Of a stretch of 64,000 nucleotides of DNA, positions 44,300 to 57,389 are shown piece after piece. The notes beneath the pieces were generated by a model. It was not told the origin of the DNA and searched no databases. It saw only the letters and a program-made list of their open reading frames with translations. The translations under genes and the position numbers were made by a program. The stretch's first letter is position 1; every line of letters begins with the position of its first letter. The stretch is from Closterium sp. Naga37s-1 (Eukaryota > Streptophyta > Zygnematophyceae > Desmidiales > Closteriaceae), in NCBI GenBank assembly GCA_947471745.1, contig CANJKZ010000513.1:248001-312000 (forward strand). Direction: 5' to 3'.

Positions 44300-47200
44300 A
44301 TGGATGAAAAGGACTCAAGTGTTCCTATGGGATCAACTTCACCAGCTGTAACCACAAACTCTTCAAACGAATCAGCACCTCCTACAACCAACACATCATC
44401 TCCATCTACACCACCTGCTACATCTACATTTACCTCCTCCTTAGTCCCCAAATTGGAGCTTCCACGCTTCAACGGCAAAGGTTTTTCATCATGGAGCATC
44501 CGATTTCAACAAGCCGCCACTCTTCTTGATCTTTGGCCTATCTACATCGGCCAAAACACTCCCCCTTCAACTGCTGCACCTGATCAAGAACAGAGCAACT
44601 GGATCAAGAAAAATGCTGAAGCTTATCTCTATCTCCTCTCTTCCATTCAAGACCCCTACTCTCAACCCCTCCTCCTCGTATCAACTCAAAAGGACAGTGC
44701 CAGAGCTGCTTGGGAGCGGCTCAAACGTCTTCATCAACCTATTTCCCAAGGTTCTAAGGCAGAAGTGTGGAACAAGATTGTCTCTCTCCGCATGGGGGAG
44801 AGTGAGTCCATCCCCGACTACTTACAACGTGGTGAAATGGTCCTTTACGAAGCTACACTTCTCGACATTGAGGTCCCGGAATCTCTCTTCATCACCATTC
44901 TTCTAGCCGGACTTTCATCTGGATGGAGCACTATGAGAAGCACCATTCAAGCCTTTCCTGAGGAGACAAGGACCCGAGATTTCATCTTCAACACGCTCAT
45001 CACCGAACATCAGACAAGAGAACTTGCAAAGCTTCAGAGAAATCCTGGACCAGCATGGAGTGGAATGACAAGTTCCAACTATCGCCCTCAACAAAGTGTT
45101 CAACAACAGAGCAAGTTTCAGCAAGGTAAGTCCTCTCAAACCCCAACACACTCTCTTCTTGGACAACCCACACCAAGTCATATTTCTTAGCTTGCATCAT
45201 ACTCTAATCATATTCCTTATAAGCCAAAGTCAAGGTATCAATTTGAGTGTCATTATTGTCATAAATGGGGACATCCTTGGTTCAAGTGCAACATACGTCC
45301 TGCGAACTGGACACCACCTTCATCTCTGCTTTCTGACAAAGGAAGGGCCGCCATTGCTATTACATCCCATACCCCTCCAGAAAATCAACCAGACAGTGCG
45401 CATCATGGGGCATTCTTTCAGAATGCTTCCCAAGTCTCATATCAAAACCATGTCTTTGCTTCCTCTATGCCACAACCTCACACACTAGAGGCGCCTCTTC
45501 AAGCCACCATAGGAGTCGTTTCATATGAGAGAGACTCTACTCAATCGAATGCACCGAGTTTCGCATTTGCATCATCCTCTTGTCTCCATGCATTTACACA
45601 GGATCCCAAGATTTGGTTTTTGGATAGTGGATGTGATCAACATATGACCCCTCATGCCTCCCTCCTTCACAGCCTCAAGCCCTCCAATGTGAAAGAAGTG
45701 GTTGTTGCCAGCAACCATTCGGTGCCAGTTCAAGCAGAGGGAACAATGACATTTCTCAGTCCAGAGGGAATTCATATGTCATTCTCAGGCATTTTACTTG
45801 TCCCCTCACTAGGGGCGAACCTTCTCTCAATTGGTCAAATGGAAGAGAAAGGTATTTCCATCTCTTTCTCAGATGGTTCTGTGCAGGTTCGTGCTCCAAC
45901 TGGACATCACATTGCAAGAGGTGTTCGTAATGGACGTCTCTATCGAGTGGAGATTGATGCACAGCCACCTGCCAAGCCCTACAGCAGTCCCTCAGTTGCT
46001 GCTACCACCACCTCAGTAAGACTTCATCCTGGTACATCTGCATCTCCTTACACCTGGCATTGTCGTTACGGTCACCCTGAAGAGTCTAGCATCACACGCA
46101 TGCAAGCACATGCAAGTGTTGATGGTCTTATCATCTCCAAGCAGTTGTCATCATCTCAGTCATCGTGCCACACTTGTGTTGAGGCTAAGCTTCCTCGTCA
46201 TCCTTTCTATTCTTCTGAGTCTGAAGTCTCTCAACCGCTTGAGCTCATTCATAGTGACCTGATGGGTCCTTCCCGTACACCAAGTCGTACCCGGAAAAGA
46301 TATGTAATGTCACTCATTGACCATCATACAAAATTTGCTTGGATCTCTCTTCTTGGATCTAAAGATGAAGTTCCCGGTGTTATCCAGTCCTGGTTTCCTT
46401 ATATTGAGCGTCAGTTGGGTCTCAAGGTCAAAATTTTTCGTTCTGATCGTGGAGGAGAGTACATGTCTAACTCTTTCCGCTCTTTTCTTGCCAACCTTGG
46501 AGTTGAACAGCAATTGTCATGCACAGCAACACCTCAACAAAATGGTACTGCTGAGAGGTACAACCGTACGATTCAAGAGATCTCAAGAGGTTTTCTTTCC
46601 CACATGAATCTGGATGACTCATGGTGGGGAGAAGCTGTTACACATGCTGCTTGGGTCAAGAATCGTCGACTGACAAGCTCCATTGCTGAGGGTATTACAC
46701 CCTATGAGGCATTATATGGCATAAAGCCAAATGTGTCCATGCTGCGAGTATTTGGCTGCATGGGCCAGTACAAAGTGCTAGATGACAAACGCAGCAAGTT
46801 TGAAAGTAAGGCAGCATGGGGCATGCATCTGGGCATGGCCAAGGAAAGTAAGGGCTGGTTAATGTGGGATCCTCTCCTAAAAAGAGACATTGTGTCAAGG
46901 GACGTGATCTTCTATGAAGACATGTCCCCTTCTTCTTGGAAACTTTCTTTTCCTCTTGTTTCCTCTCAAGTTCCTCCCTTCTCTACCTTTGCAGATTTCG
47001 AACCTCCAACAATCATTCTAAGTGGAGTTTCTGCATCATCACTGCAGAAGCAACACGAAGACATGTCTCATGCTCAAGACCAACAACCACCGCCATCATC
47101 TTCTGCTCCCACCCCTCATCACCAAGAGCAACAGCAGCAGCAGCCGCCACCACCTCCATCACAACCAAACCAGTCAACCGCTCCACTTGTTCTTTCCTCT

Positions 47201-49519
47201 CATCCTCCTCCTCAGCCCCCAGTTAATTCGCTTCAGCAGCAACAACAACCATCTCCACCCGATTTACCTCCTCCTCTTCAATCTTCCCCCACTCACCAGC
47301 AGGACCAGCAGCAACAACAATATCCTCCTGGCTCTCACTCTCTTCACCCATCACTTCCACCTCTCGTCGTTCATCGACCCAGTGGTTATCGTCCAGCAGC
47401 CCTTCTTCACCTTCCAGACCATCTTCAACCCGTACCGTCAACCGTGCAGCCACCACCAACACAACAGCACACATCTTCCCATCTCCAACACCTGCATTCG
47501 ACAACTCCGCCTGATAGAACTTCATCAGAAGACCATTCTCAACCGGTAGCACCACCTCCCTCACCCAACCGGATCGATATCAACTACCCACCAGCGATGA
47601 GCACGTCGCACTTTGCAGCACCATCTTCATCTTCTACTTCGTCATCTGCGAACTTCACCTCTCATGTGCCGGTGTCCACTTTCACCTCACCTCCAAGTCA
47701 TTTGTGTAGTGGTCGCACCTGCTTCCAATGCAGGATTCACGCCACCTGTTTCGCCATTTCCCAACTTCCACCCGAGCCTCTCAATCGCAAAGAAGCTATG
47801 GCAGGAGCCTTTAAGGAGCAGTGGTTAGCAGCGGAAAAGGCAGAACTGGAAAGTTTACTCGACCGGGGGACTTGGACTTTGGAGCCACTACCCAAGGGAA
47901 AGAAGCTCGTGGGAGTAAAATGGGTCTACCGGGTGAAGGTGAAGGGTGATGGATCTTTGGACAAGTTCAAGGCTCGTTTGGTCGCCAAAGGATATTCTCA
48001 AGTTCCTGGAGAAGACTACAATGAAACATTTGCTTCGGTCGCCAAGTTCACCAGTGTCCGCGCTCTTCTTGGTATGGCAGTACGAATGGATCTCTACATC
48101 ATCCAGCTAGACGTCTCCAACGCCTTTCTTTACGGCATTTTAGAGGAAGAAATCTACATGGCTCAACCTGATGGGTATCATGATGGTACTAAGAGAGTCT
48201 GCAGGCTGCACAAGTCCCTGTATGGCCTGAAGCAAGCTCCACGGGTTTGGTATCACGCATTGGAGTCTGCCCTGCTGGCACAAGGTTTCACCCAGTCTGA
48301 GTATGACCCTGCACTCTACATCCTGCACACGGAGGTGCATGAGGTACTGTGGTTGATCGTGTATGTGGATGACATCCTCATGGTGTCAGGTTCTCTCTCC
48401 CTTCTCACCCACATCAAAGGTATGCTCACCAAGGAGTTTGTCATGACAGACATGGGTGAGCCATCATATTACCTTGGCATGAACATCATTCGTGACCGTC
48501 CTTCTCGCTCTCTATTTCTTTCACAAGAGCGATACATTCACAAGGTCCTCTCTCGCTTCGGCCTTCTCACCTGCAATCCTGCATCTACACCTCTCCCTTC
48601 TAACTTCCAGCATTCTTCTCCTTCCACTTCTGACCTTCAGCCCTCTCAGTCTGCACCCCTTTCTGACTGGGACGAGTTTCACGAGGCTCTTGCGCCTTCA
48701 TCCTCTTCTTCCATTTTTTCTTCCACCAAACCTCCCTCATCACTCCTTTCCCCCCTCGACATTAATCTTTACCAGAGCATTGTCGGTAGCCTCATGTACG
48801 CATCCGTCTGCACCCGCCTCGATCTCTCTCAAGCTGTGGGCATGCTTTCTCAATTCCTTTCCTCACCATCTACTCAGCACTTGAACGCTGCAAAGCGTGT
48901 CCTGCGCTATCTCTCCGGCTCTAAATCATTTGGTCTCCTCTTTCATGGACATGAGCATGGTAGTGTCTTGCATGGCTTTACGGATGCGGATTGGGCAGGT
49001 CCATTTTCAAAGCGTAAATCCACGGGAGGCTACATGTTTGTGATGGCGGGAGCAGCGATTTCTTGGCAATCGAAGAAGCAAGGCTGTGTGGCACTATCTT
49101 CAACGGAAGCGGAGTACATGGCTGTGACGCAAGGAGCAAGAGAGGCTGTGTGGTTGCGAGGGTTGCTGATGGAGTTGGGTCTTCCCCAGCTTGAGCCGAC
49201 CGTTCTCCACATTGACAACACGTCGGCAATCGCCTTGAGCAAGAACCCGGTCTATCATGGACGCACCAAGCATATTGATACCCAGTATCACTACACTCGG
49301 GAGCTGATTAAGAACAAGGTTGTGACACCGGTCTACTGCAGCACCACGGACCAGGCTGCTGATTTTCTGACTAAGATACTTCCACGGCACCTATTCGTCC
49401 TTGGACGCCACCGTGTTGGATTGGTGCCGCTCGAGTCTCTTGAGTCCTTCTCCACTGCTGTCCCTTCCGCTCCTTCGTCTCGCTCTGAGGGTCAGCAGTG
49501 CGGGGGGGTGTTGCAGTGA
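44300..49519 (+). CDS. Copia gag-pol coding region
   Basis: Gag (UBN2-type, LELPRFNGKGFSSWSIRF) begins at ATG 44300, and a zinc knuckle CHYCHKWGHPWFKC lies at about 45249-45290. Pol follows: protease (FLDSGCDQHMTP), integrase (HCRYGHPEES, then FRSDRGGEYMS and TPQQNGTAERYNRT), a Pro/Gln-rich linker, reverse transcriptase (IQLDVSNAFLYG, LIVYVDDILMV) and RNase H (DADWAGPFSKRKSTGGYMF, SSTEAEYMAVTQGAREAVW). The gag/pol part seems to have about one or two breaks; the pol part looks intact. Confidence 0.9.
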
Positions 49520-50914
49520 ACTGTGGCTGCTGCTCGCGTGGCACCAGGGTGGCGGGAAATATTTCACGTGGCGAAATTTTTCGCCGCAATTTCCCCGTCA
49601 GCCAAAATCCGAATATGCAAAAGGCATCTTGCAAAAATGCCCACTCGCCACCACACCCTTCCTATCTCCAGACAGCAAAAACCTACCAATCAAAACCTAT
49701 CAATCCTCCACCTCAACTCTCCTCCTATCCTCATCATCTTTCTCATCCCATTATCCACCAATCAAACAAAAGATTCCATACCAAGCCTTCCAATCCAAGC
49801 CACATTCATTCCACTCACCAAGCCTTAAAATCAAAGCCAAATACATCCCATTCACCAAGCCTTAACTTCAAGGCCACATTCATTCTCTTCACCAAGCCTT
49901 CACTTCAAGGCCACATTCATCACCCCCATCTTATCCAACTCAACCAATCACAACCATTCATCCTTTCCTCATCCTCCATCCAACATCAAGCTCCACCAAA
50001 TACAAAAGGGTCCTCTTCATTTCTTCAAAAAAATATTCTTCAATGCTACTTCATACCCAAACTCTCAACAAGTTCTTCAAACTCCCTCAAGGCCAACCTC
50101 AAGTCCTCCTCCTTATGCTCCAGCTCCTAAGGCTTCATCATCACCACCAACCTCTCCCAACCCAAGCTCATAGCCATATGCTCCAATTCTAGAGAAGTTT
50201 GTGCCACATAGTTTTACTTCTAGATCATCAAGGATAGTTGATCTCAAGATCCTACCATGTACCTCCCTTTGATTAATGTACTTTAAAGCTTCAAGCAAGA
50301 TTGGTGTATTCTTCTACCCAAGGTCCAAGCTCCAACCTCAACATCCAAGCTTGGAGGTTTCTCTTCATTCAACAAACATTATCTACAAGTCAACATTCAA
50401 GATCAACTTCTCAACATTCAAGCTTTGAGGTTCTTCATTAACAACTAAGACAACATTTAAGCTTGAAGTGAAGATCAACTTCTACAACATAATAGTAAGA
50501 ACTCTTTTCAAGTAAGTGGTTATCCCTTCCTCTCATTTTTCACCAAGTTTCTTTTACATCAAAGTTCATTTGCTATTATCAAGTTGTTTTATATTCAAGC
50601 TCTTTCCATAATAATCAAGTTCTTATTCTCAAGTTCGTTACAAGTTCCTTTCAAGTATCTTTCAAGCCCTTTACCTTTTCTTCAATACTTTCTTTTAAGC
50701 CAATCTTGTTTGGTCCCTTTTATCCCTATCAAGTCTATCTATCTTCTCCTTCAAAACTTTCTTCATTCTTAATTACTCCATACTTCAAGATTTCCTTTCA
50801 ACTTGTTTTTGCTTTTCAACTTGGTTTTACTTTGATCTTACCTTTTCTTTCTAGGTGTTTTCTTTCTTTCTCCTTACCATTTACCCTCCCTCGTCTATAA
50901 CTTCAATTTCAAGA
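49509..50914 (+). repeat. 3' LTR of the 42634-50914 Copia element
   Basis: 1406-bp repeat matching the 5' LTR, followed by the AATTG target duplication. Confidence 0.92.
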
Positions 50915-50919
50915 AATTG

Positions 50920-51462
50920 AACCTATCCCGCAAAGCGCCATGGCAAACGAGTCAGCCTTGGTCGCCTGCTTGCTGCCTTGGAGTGTAGCCTTGTGTGGTC
51001 GAGCTGATCCGAAGCATGCTAATACTTCCTAACAACATAAATGATAGGGAAACTTCAGGGAAATACCTGTTGGCATCAGCGGTTTCTTTAGTGACACTAA
51101 TAGCTTCAGTAAGAACTGTCAACTGTCACTCAAAGTCTTACATAGTACTTAGCTGCGAGAACACAAGCTACTGATTCCGCTACTAGCAATCGGGTCACGT
51201 CGTAGTCCATAGCTCTGACGCAGCGGTTGATTTTATCAATCATCTCCTTTCGACTCCTCAAGCTTTGAGGCCCCATCAAGCTAGACTTCGACTTCAACAG
51301 AATTCGCCTCGACTAGTCTGAGCAGTCCACAATCATTGTCCAAAGCATACTCTGGACCGGAACCATATTACCAAGTTCGCTGAATTTCTCGAGCCACGGC
51401 GCTGACTCCTTTGAGTGACCCCTCCTATCCCGAGGCTCTGCGTAGTGCTAACGGCAACCACC
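50920..51462. promoter_or_regulatory. Region upstream of phytocyanin-like gene D
   Basis: No repeat, RNA gene or credible ORF is visible in these 0.5 kb. It should contain the gene D promoter and 5' UTR. Confidence 0.35.
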
Positions 51463-52899
51463 ATGAGGTCGACGCGCCTCGGGAGCCTGCGCGCACCTCT
51501 CACTGCGTTGTTTCTCGCCGTCGTGTGTGCAAGTGAGTTCCAAACATGCGTCATGAGTATGCTGTCGAGAATTGGTTTGTTTCATCTCGTTCATTTCGCA
51601 CTGGGTTTTTCCGTGCTGGAACCAACTCACAGAGTGTTTAGAACTACAGCGGCCAGAAGACACCGCTAGTGTGCTGCCTAACGTCGCGATCCCTGTAGTG
51701 TATGGCTGCATGCTGTCGCATGACTGGCGCAGGTCGTACCTGTGCTAGTGAAACAACCTTCAGTCTGGGAAGAAATAACGCGATAACGACTAAACGTTTC
51801 CTTTTCCACCCCACCCCCCTCCCCCCCGCTGTTCCCACGTCCGCAAACCTCACTGCCTCCCATTCCCACCGCGGATCCTCTCGTGCTCGACGCCGCCCCT
51901 GCCTGCATGAAGGCGTTGTTCCCGCACAGGTGAGACTTGACCTTCTGCAGTTCATACAAAAGTCGACTCGAAAGTGGTCGTTCCGGCCGTCCCGGTAACC
52001 ACGTCTGGAAACCAGCGGTCAGACCGCCAGGCCGCAAGACGCGAATACGTCAGTCCGCAAGGTTGCACTTTTTCGAGAATGGGTCAGTCGGGCGTTATAT
52101 ACGTTCTAATTGCATTAGTGCGTTAGCGGGCCACTAGTTCTGGCGATTGACAGCATTGATCTGGACCGTTCAGCAGATGTCCCAATCCATGTCACCTCTC
52201 AGCCTCTTCTCCCACGACTGTCCTTCTCTCGCTCTGTAATCCGCTGCGTCTTGACCATGCCACGTACTTCCCAGAATGTTATAGAGCCACCCACAAGCAC
52301 ACGACTTACTTGTTGTCTTCTTTCGTCCCTCGCTATCGCCCATCCCTTTTTCAGTCTCGACCAGTCATGGTGGGAGGCGGGTTGTCGACCAACCAAGCAG
52401 TCAGCCCGTGGGGATTGGGGGTTAGCGACTGGTCGCCGCCTGCTGTGAAGCCAGGAGACCTCCTCGGTAAGAACAGTCGGATCCACGAGTTGCAATTCTG
52501 ATTCTGAAGTTCACTACCCACGAGTTGCAGTTACGTCTTTAATCGCATGCTTGTACAGCGTATTTCAACAACAGCTAAAGTGGTAGGTGAGCTGCGCAGG
52601 TTGTGAAAGTTTTCATGTTCTCCGCACCTGCCCACGTCTGTTCCTTCCTATCATCTCCTTCCCACCATCATGCAGTGTTCGGATGGTTTGGAGAAACCCA
52701 TGATGTGCAGAAGTTTGGCGACCCAATAACCTACGGCCTCTGCAGCTTCTTCAACACGAAACAAATATCGCCTGCCCGCCCTGTTGGCGTGAGGACGTAC
52801 AAAGTTAAAGCTAATGACAAGGGGAGGACCCTTCACTTCTCAAGCAGCGTGGGAAGTGATTGTGCAAATGGAGTTAAAGTTGCCATTCATGTAAGGTAG
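51463..52899 (+). CDS. Phytocyanin-like secreted protein D
   Basis: Exons 51463-51532, 51913-51929, 52355-52466 and 52676-52899 give 140 residues. The signal peptide (LTALFLAVVCA) is completed by the 17-nt microexon SVVPAQ. The domain reads RPVMVGGGLSTNQAVSPWGL, PAVKPGDLL, FGWFGETHDVQKF, ITYGLCSFF, LHFSSSVGSDCANGVKVAI. The His of HDV and both disulfide Cys are kept; Ser stands at the copper Cys position, so no blue-copper site is expected. Of the five copies this one seems the best preserved, and it has no obvious exon echoes. Probably apoplastic; function unknown. Confidence 0.8.
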
Positions 52900-53969
52900 A
52901 TGTTATGTTCACGTACGTGTGCATTAATTCCATCACACCACGTCATCATGTCAATCTATCAGAAGGTACCGGACTACATAATGTCGTATCATGAACAGAA
53001 GTACCTTGAAAGGTGTCAAGGCCCAGTGCGCAGGGCTGTATGCGTTGGAGCTAGGTGCAAAAGAAAGGAAAATCTGAATTAGCTACACTGAAATAAGAAT
53101 TGGTGATCGTCCTAGAAAATATATTGATAGTTTCGTGCTGGTGTAGTGAAAGGATAATGTACAGATTATGTGTAGTATGGAGTCGATTTTAGTGCGCTCA
53201 CTACAAGCCGCTCACGTGTCCTGTCCCCATGTGACATTTTTCTGGCGGCGCAGAACTTTCCACTCCGCCCAAAACACTTTTGGGAGGAGATGCGTGAACA
53301 GACTGGCAGGCAATGTACCTGTAATTTTCTGGGCATCCACTGCCGCCTCGAAGGGCGAATAGGCGGCGCGAAATGTATGGTTTTCGTCAGCCCTGATTTA
53401 TTTTCACTCAAGAGGCAGCGGGAAAATTGGTTTCAACCAACCACCATGGTCCGTGTCTGCCCGACATTTTCCTGGAGCTCGTTCATTCACATCTGCCCTT
53501 TCGCTTCACGCCAGCAAAAATTTGCATGACCCCTTCAAAGCTGCCTTCAAGTGGCTCGGTAAACGCTCGTGTTTTGTACGGTTCATTTAGTTTTAGACGT
53601 CTATGAGCGCGGTAGGGATGACGCAACAAACTCTTCAAAATAATCAGCCCCACAGAAGCAGCAGCAGCGCCTGCTTTGCCTTTACCTTCACCTCTTCAAC
53701 GTCCAACGAGAACCTCCCACATCATCCCTTCGCACCGCCCACCGACCAAACTTCAACAACCAAACCCACTGCTCCCAAGAACATGTCTTCTATCTCAAAC
53801 CTCTAGCTCCCAGTAAATTACACCTTCAAGGCCATAGTTTATTCTGCGCCCCATTTTTCTCAACAGAACCCGCTATATTCCCCATTTTCCGTTCCGTCCG
53901 ACAACTTCCCAATCCTCCCGAACAAGTTCCCTTCCAGCCCAGTAAAAAACCATCCAAGCGTTCCTAATC
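52900..53969. promoter_or_regulatory. Intergenic region between phytocyanin-like genes D and E
   Basis: 1.07 kb with no recognisable gene or repeat. The last 150 bases before ATG 53970 are rich in short pyrimidine runs (ccccattttccgttccg), probably 5' UTR. Confidence 0.35.
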
Positions 53970-54381
53970 ATGGTGCGCGCAACCAATCATCTGCGGCTCC
54001 TCATCGCCGCCTTCGTTATCCTCGTCGGTACGTGCCCTTCACTCATTTGTGCAATCGGAGAGCCCGCGCTGTCTTTGATTTATCAATGTGCTCTCCCTTG
54101 CGAGGCGACACCGCGTCCTACTCCTTCTCACGCTCTGAAACTCCGCCGCGCCGCTTTTAAACTCAGCCTTACCGCCTTCCAACTCAGCCCTAACGTTTTC
54201 GAACTCAGCATGTACTTCATCCACACACCGTACCACGCGCGTCGCCTGTACTCGCAAGGCTCCTCCCGCCGCCTCCCCAGATAGTCCCATTTCCCCCCCA
54301 TATCTTCCACTTTGCTCACCCGCAACCCTCTTCCCCCCCTCCCCCTTCCTCCCCTTCCTTTCGTCTCTTCCATCCTCACAA

Positions 54382-54810
<429 letters not shown>

Positions 54811-55182
54811 CTTCACCCCCGGGCCCCCCACCTTCCTCTCCCCCATTACCCCCTCCCCTCCCTCCCTCGACGCCCTCTCGAATCTCCTCTCCGCAATCTC
54901 CGACGTCGCATCGTCGGCTGCCCGCCGGTGTCCGCCCCTCCGCGCGCGTGCTCTCCGCCGACGACGATCGTCAACGGTCACCGCCATTCGCCGCTCGTTC
55001 CTCCTCAGCTGGCGCCGAGGCGCAGGTAGGACTGCCTCCTCACCCTTTTCTGGCCCCCTCCCTCACCCTTCCCCTCTTCCCCTTCATCTCATAAGTGAGA
55101 CATGCTCGTTCTCAGGCGGCGCCGAGATGTGCTCGTTCTGCTTCCCTTCTCTTCTTCACACCCGTTGTCTCCCCTCTTAGTC

Positions 55183-55245
55183 CTCCCTCCCTCCCTCCCT
55201 CCCTCCCTCCCTCCCTCCCTCCCTCCCTCCCTCCCTCCCTCTCTC
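55183..55245. repeat. (CCCT)n microsatellite, gene E intron 2
   Basis: About 15 copies of CCCT occur between the microexon and exon 3 of gene E. Confidence 0.9.
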
Positions 55246-55714
55246 CCTCCTCTCCCCTCCGTCCTTCCTTCCCTCCCCATCCCGCCCTCCCTCCTATCTC
55301 CGTCCCGCGCCTCCTCCCTCCCCACGTGCAGAAAATGGTGTGGGTGGGGGGCAACAACGGCAGGTGGTTGTCCCCATGGGGCTTTGGAATGAAGGACTGG
55401 AAGGCACCCAAGGTGTTGCCTGGCGACCTGCTAGGTACGCGCCTGTGCGTGTTGGGTGTGCTGCTGCTGCTGCTGCTGCTGCCACCGCCCAGCTGCAACG
55501 AGTGACAATGGTGGTTTGCGAGAGGGTGGGAGGCGGTGATGGCGGCAGGAAGGGTATTTGTTTGCAAGAACTGAAAGGGCATAATTTTTCCACACAGTGT
55601 CCTGGTAGGTGTTCACGAGTGAAGAACGTCACCGGCACTGGACTGTGTGCTTGTGCGGTGATTAACCTTGCACATTGCTGATGCAGTTGTCAACTTCTTC
55701 TGGTTACTGGGGCC

Positions 55715-56165
55715 CGTATTGGTAACCCAAGCCTGTTCTGGTAACCCAAGCCTGTTCTGGTAACCCAAGCCTGTTCTGATAACCCAAGCCTGTTCCGGTA
55801 ACCCAAGCCTGTTCCGGTAACCCAAGCCTGTTTGGGTGACCCAGCATTTCGGGTCGTTGATCCGGCCGAAGTCGGCCCAGAAGCCACCCAAAAACAAAAA
55901 TCACAAAGTTTCGTTTTGCGCTGGAACACACCGGGCCAGTGCCCTGGCACCCCATGCCTGCTGTGGAAGCACCACACAGCACAGCCCGTGCTTCCAGAGC
56001 AGTTCTGGTCCTTGCGACTTTGAGGGTTGGGTTTTAAGGATTAAGGGCTGAGGCTCACCACAGATGGTGAAGGGTGGGGTGCGGTTCAGATGGTGCAGGG
56101 TGGGGTGCGGTTCAGATGGTGCAGAGTGGGGTGCAGTACAGATGGTGCAGAGTGGGGTGCAACAA
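55715..56165. repeat. Two short tandem arrays in gene E intron 3
   Basis: A 19-bp unit, GTAACCCAAGCCTGTTCTG, repeats about six to seven times (55720-55835). A roughly 25-bp unit around GGTGCAGAGTGGGGTGCGGT repeats about four times (56060-56160). Confidence 0.85.
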
Positions 56166-56649
56166 AGATGCTGCATTGTAGAGTGTAACACCACGAGGTC
56201 CATGGGTAATGGAACTCACTCTCTGCCCCTATATATCACCAAGGTACATATGGTTGATGATACCCTTTTTCCCTCTGACATATGATACATATGTCACATG
56301 CATACCTTTCCCTTGCTGCCCGCAATAATCCTGCTCGCCCCTCGTTCATTATTTTCTAGAGAATGCAGTGCAGTTTGTAGACCAATAATTGCATCGATAA
56401 CTCCCTTCCCTTCCCTCTGTCCCTAGTATACCTCCCACCGACCCAACCCCTCTGCCTGCAATGTTCCAGTTGGGTGACTTGCGCTAGATGCAGAAAGTAA
56501 TGTAGTGCAATTGAGGTGTATATACCTTTTCTAATCATTATCACATTCCGATGCCCCTGGATTTCTCCCGCCCCCTTACCCGCAGTGTTCCAGTGGTCGG
56601 GCGAGGTACACTCGGTGCACAAGGTTGACGTGGCGGATTACACTGCATG

Positions 56650-56778
56650 TGTCAAACATTATCATATATGTTATTGATGTGTAGGCTATAGTGGGTTAGC
56701 CTTTAGGGGGTACACAACTCTAGGGTTTCATATTTGTACTCTCATCTTTCATAGTTCAATCACTTCTTCATTCTGACA
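56650..56778 (+). repeat. 5' LTR of the gene E Copia element
   Basis: 129 bp, TGTCAAACATT to CTGACA. No difference from the 3' copy was seen. Confidence 0.93.
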
Positions 56779-57389
56779 TGGTATTACGAGCTTAGGTCCT
56801 GGTCCTAGGACCACTTACCTAAGGGCCCACCACACGAAGCGCCCTCGAGCGCCCTTCTCCTAGAGCGCCCTCGAGCGCCCGTCTCCTAGAGCGCCCTCGT
56901 GCGCCCCCTCTCTTCCTCCTGCTGCCCGTGCGCAGCTCGCTAGTGCCGCGCGCGGCCCTTTTTTTTTTTTTTTTTTTAGCGCGCGACTCACTAGCCGCCC
57001 GTGCGCCGACCCCTAGCCGCCCGTGCGCCTACCCCTAGCCGCCCACGCGACCTGCGCCGCCCGTGAGCAGCCCGTCGACCCTTGCCCCGGACGACGCAGC
57101 CGCCCGTAGGCCGCCGCGACGCCCCGGCCCGTTTTAGGTCGTCACCCGCGCTAGACAGGCCCACGCACGAAAACGGCCCCCCCCCACCACTGCTGCCCAC
57201 GCACGCGCCCCCCCCCCCCCCCCCCGCTGAGCACAGTCGCGTAGCCCAGCCCGAGCCGAGCCGCGCCGCCCGAACCGAGCCGCGCCGCCCGAACCGAGCC
57301 GCGCCGCCCAAACCGAGCCGCGCCGCCCGAGCCGAGCCGCGCCGCCCGGACCGAACCGCGCCGCCCTGACCGAGCCGCGCCACCCTACT

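Larger units (their letters stand above)
42634..50914 (+). mobile_element. Copia LTR retrotransposon with 1.4-kb LTRs
   Basis: LTRs of 1406 bp (42634-44039 and 49509-50914) appear identical but for about one base, so the insertion is very recent. The target duplication is AATTG (42629-42633 and 50915-50919). That duplication places the LTR end at ...CAAGA rather than the usual CA, and the primer-binding site TGGTATCAGAGC abuts it at 44040. A G-rich purine tract (gcgggggg) precedes the 3' LTR. The interior has a gag with a CCHC knuckle and a pol in Copia order. It looks nearly whole, with about one or two apparent breaks around the gag/pol boundary. Confidence 0.95.
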
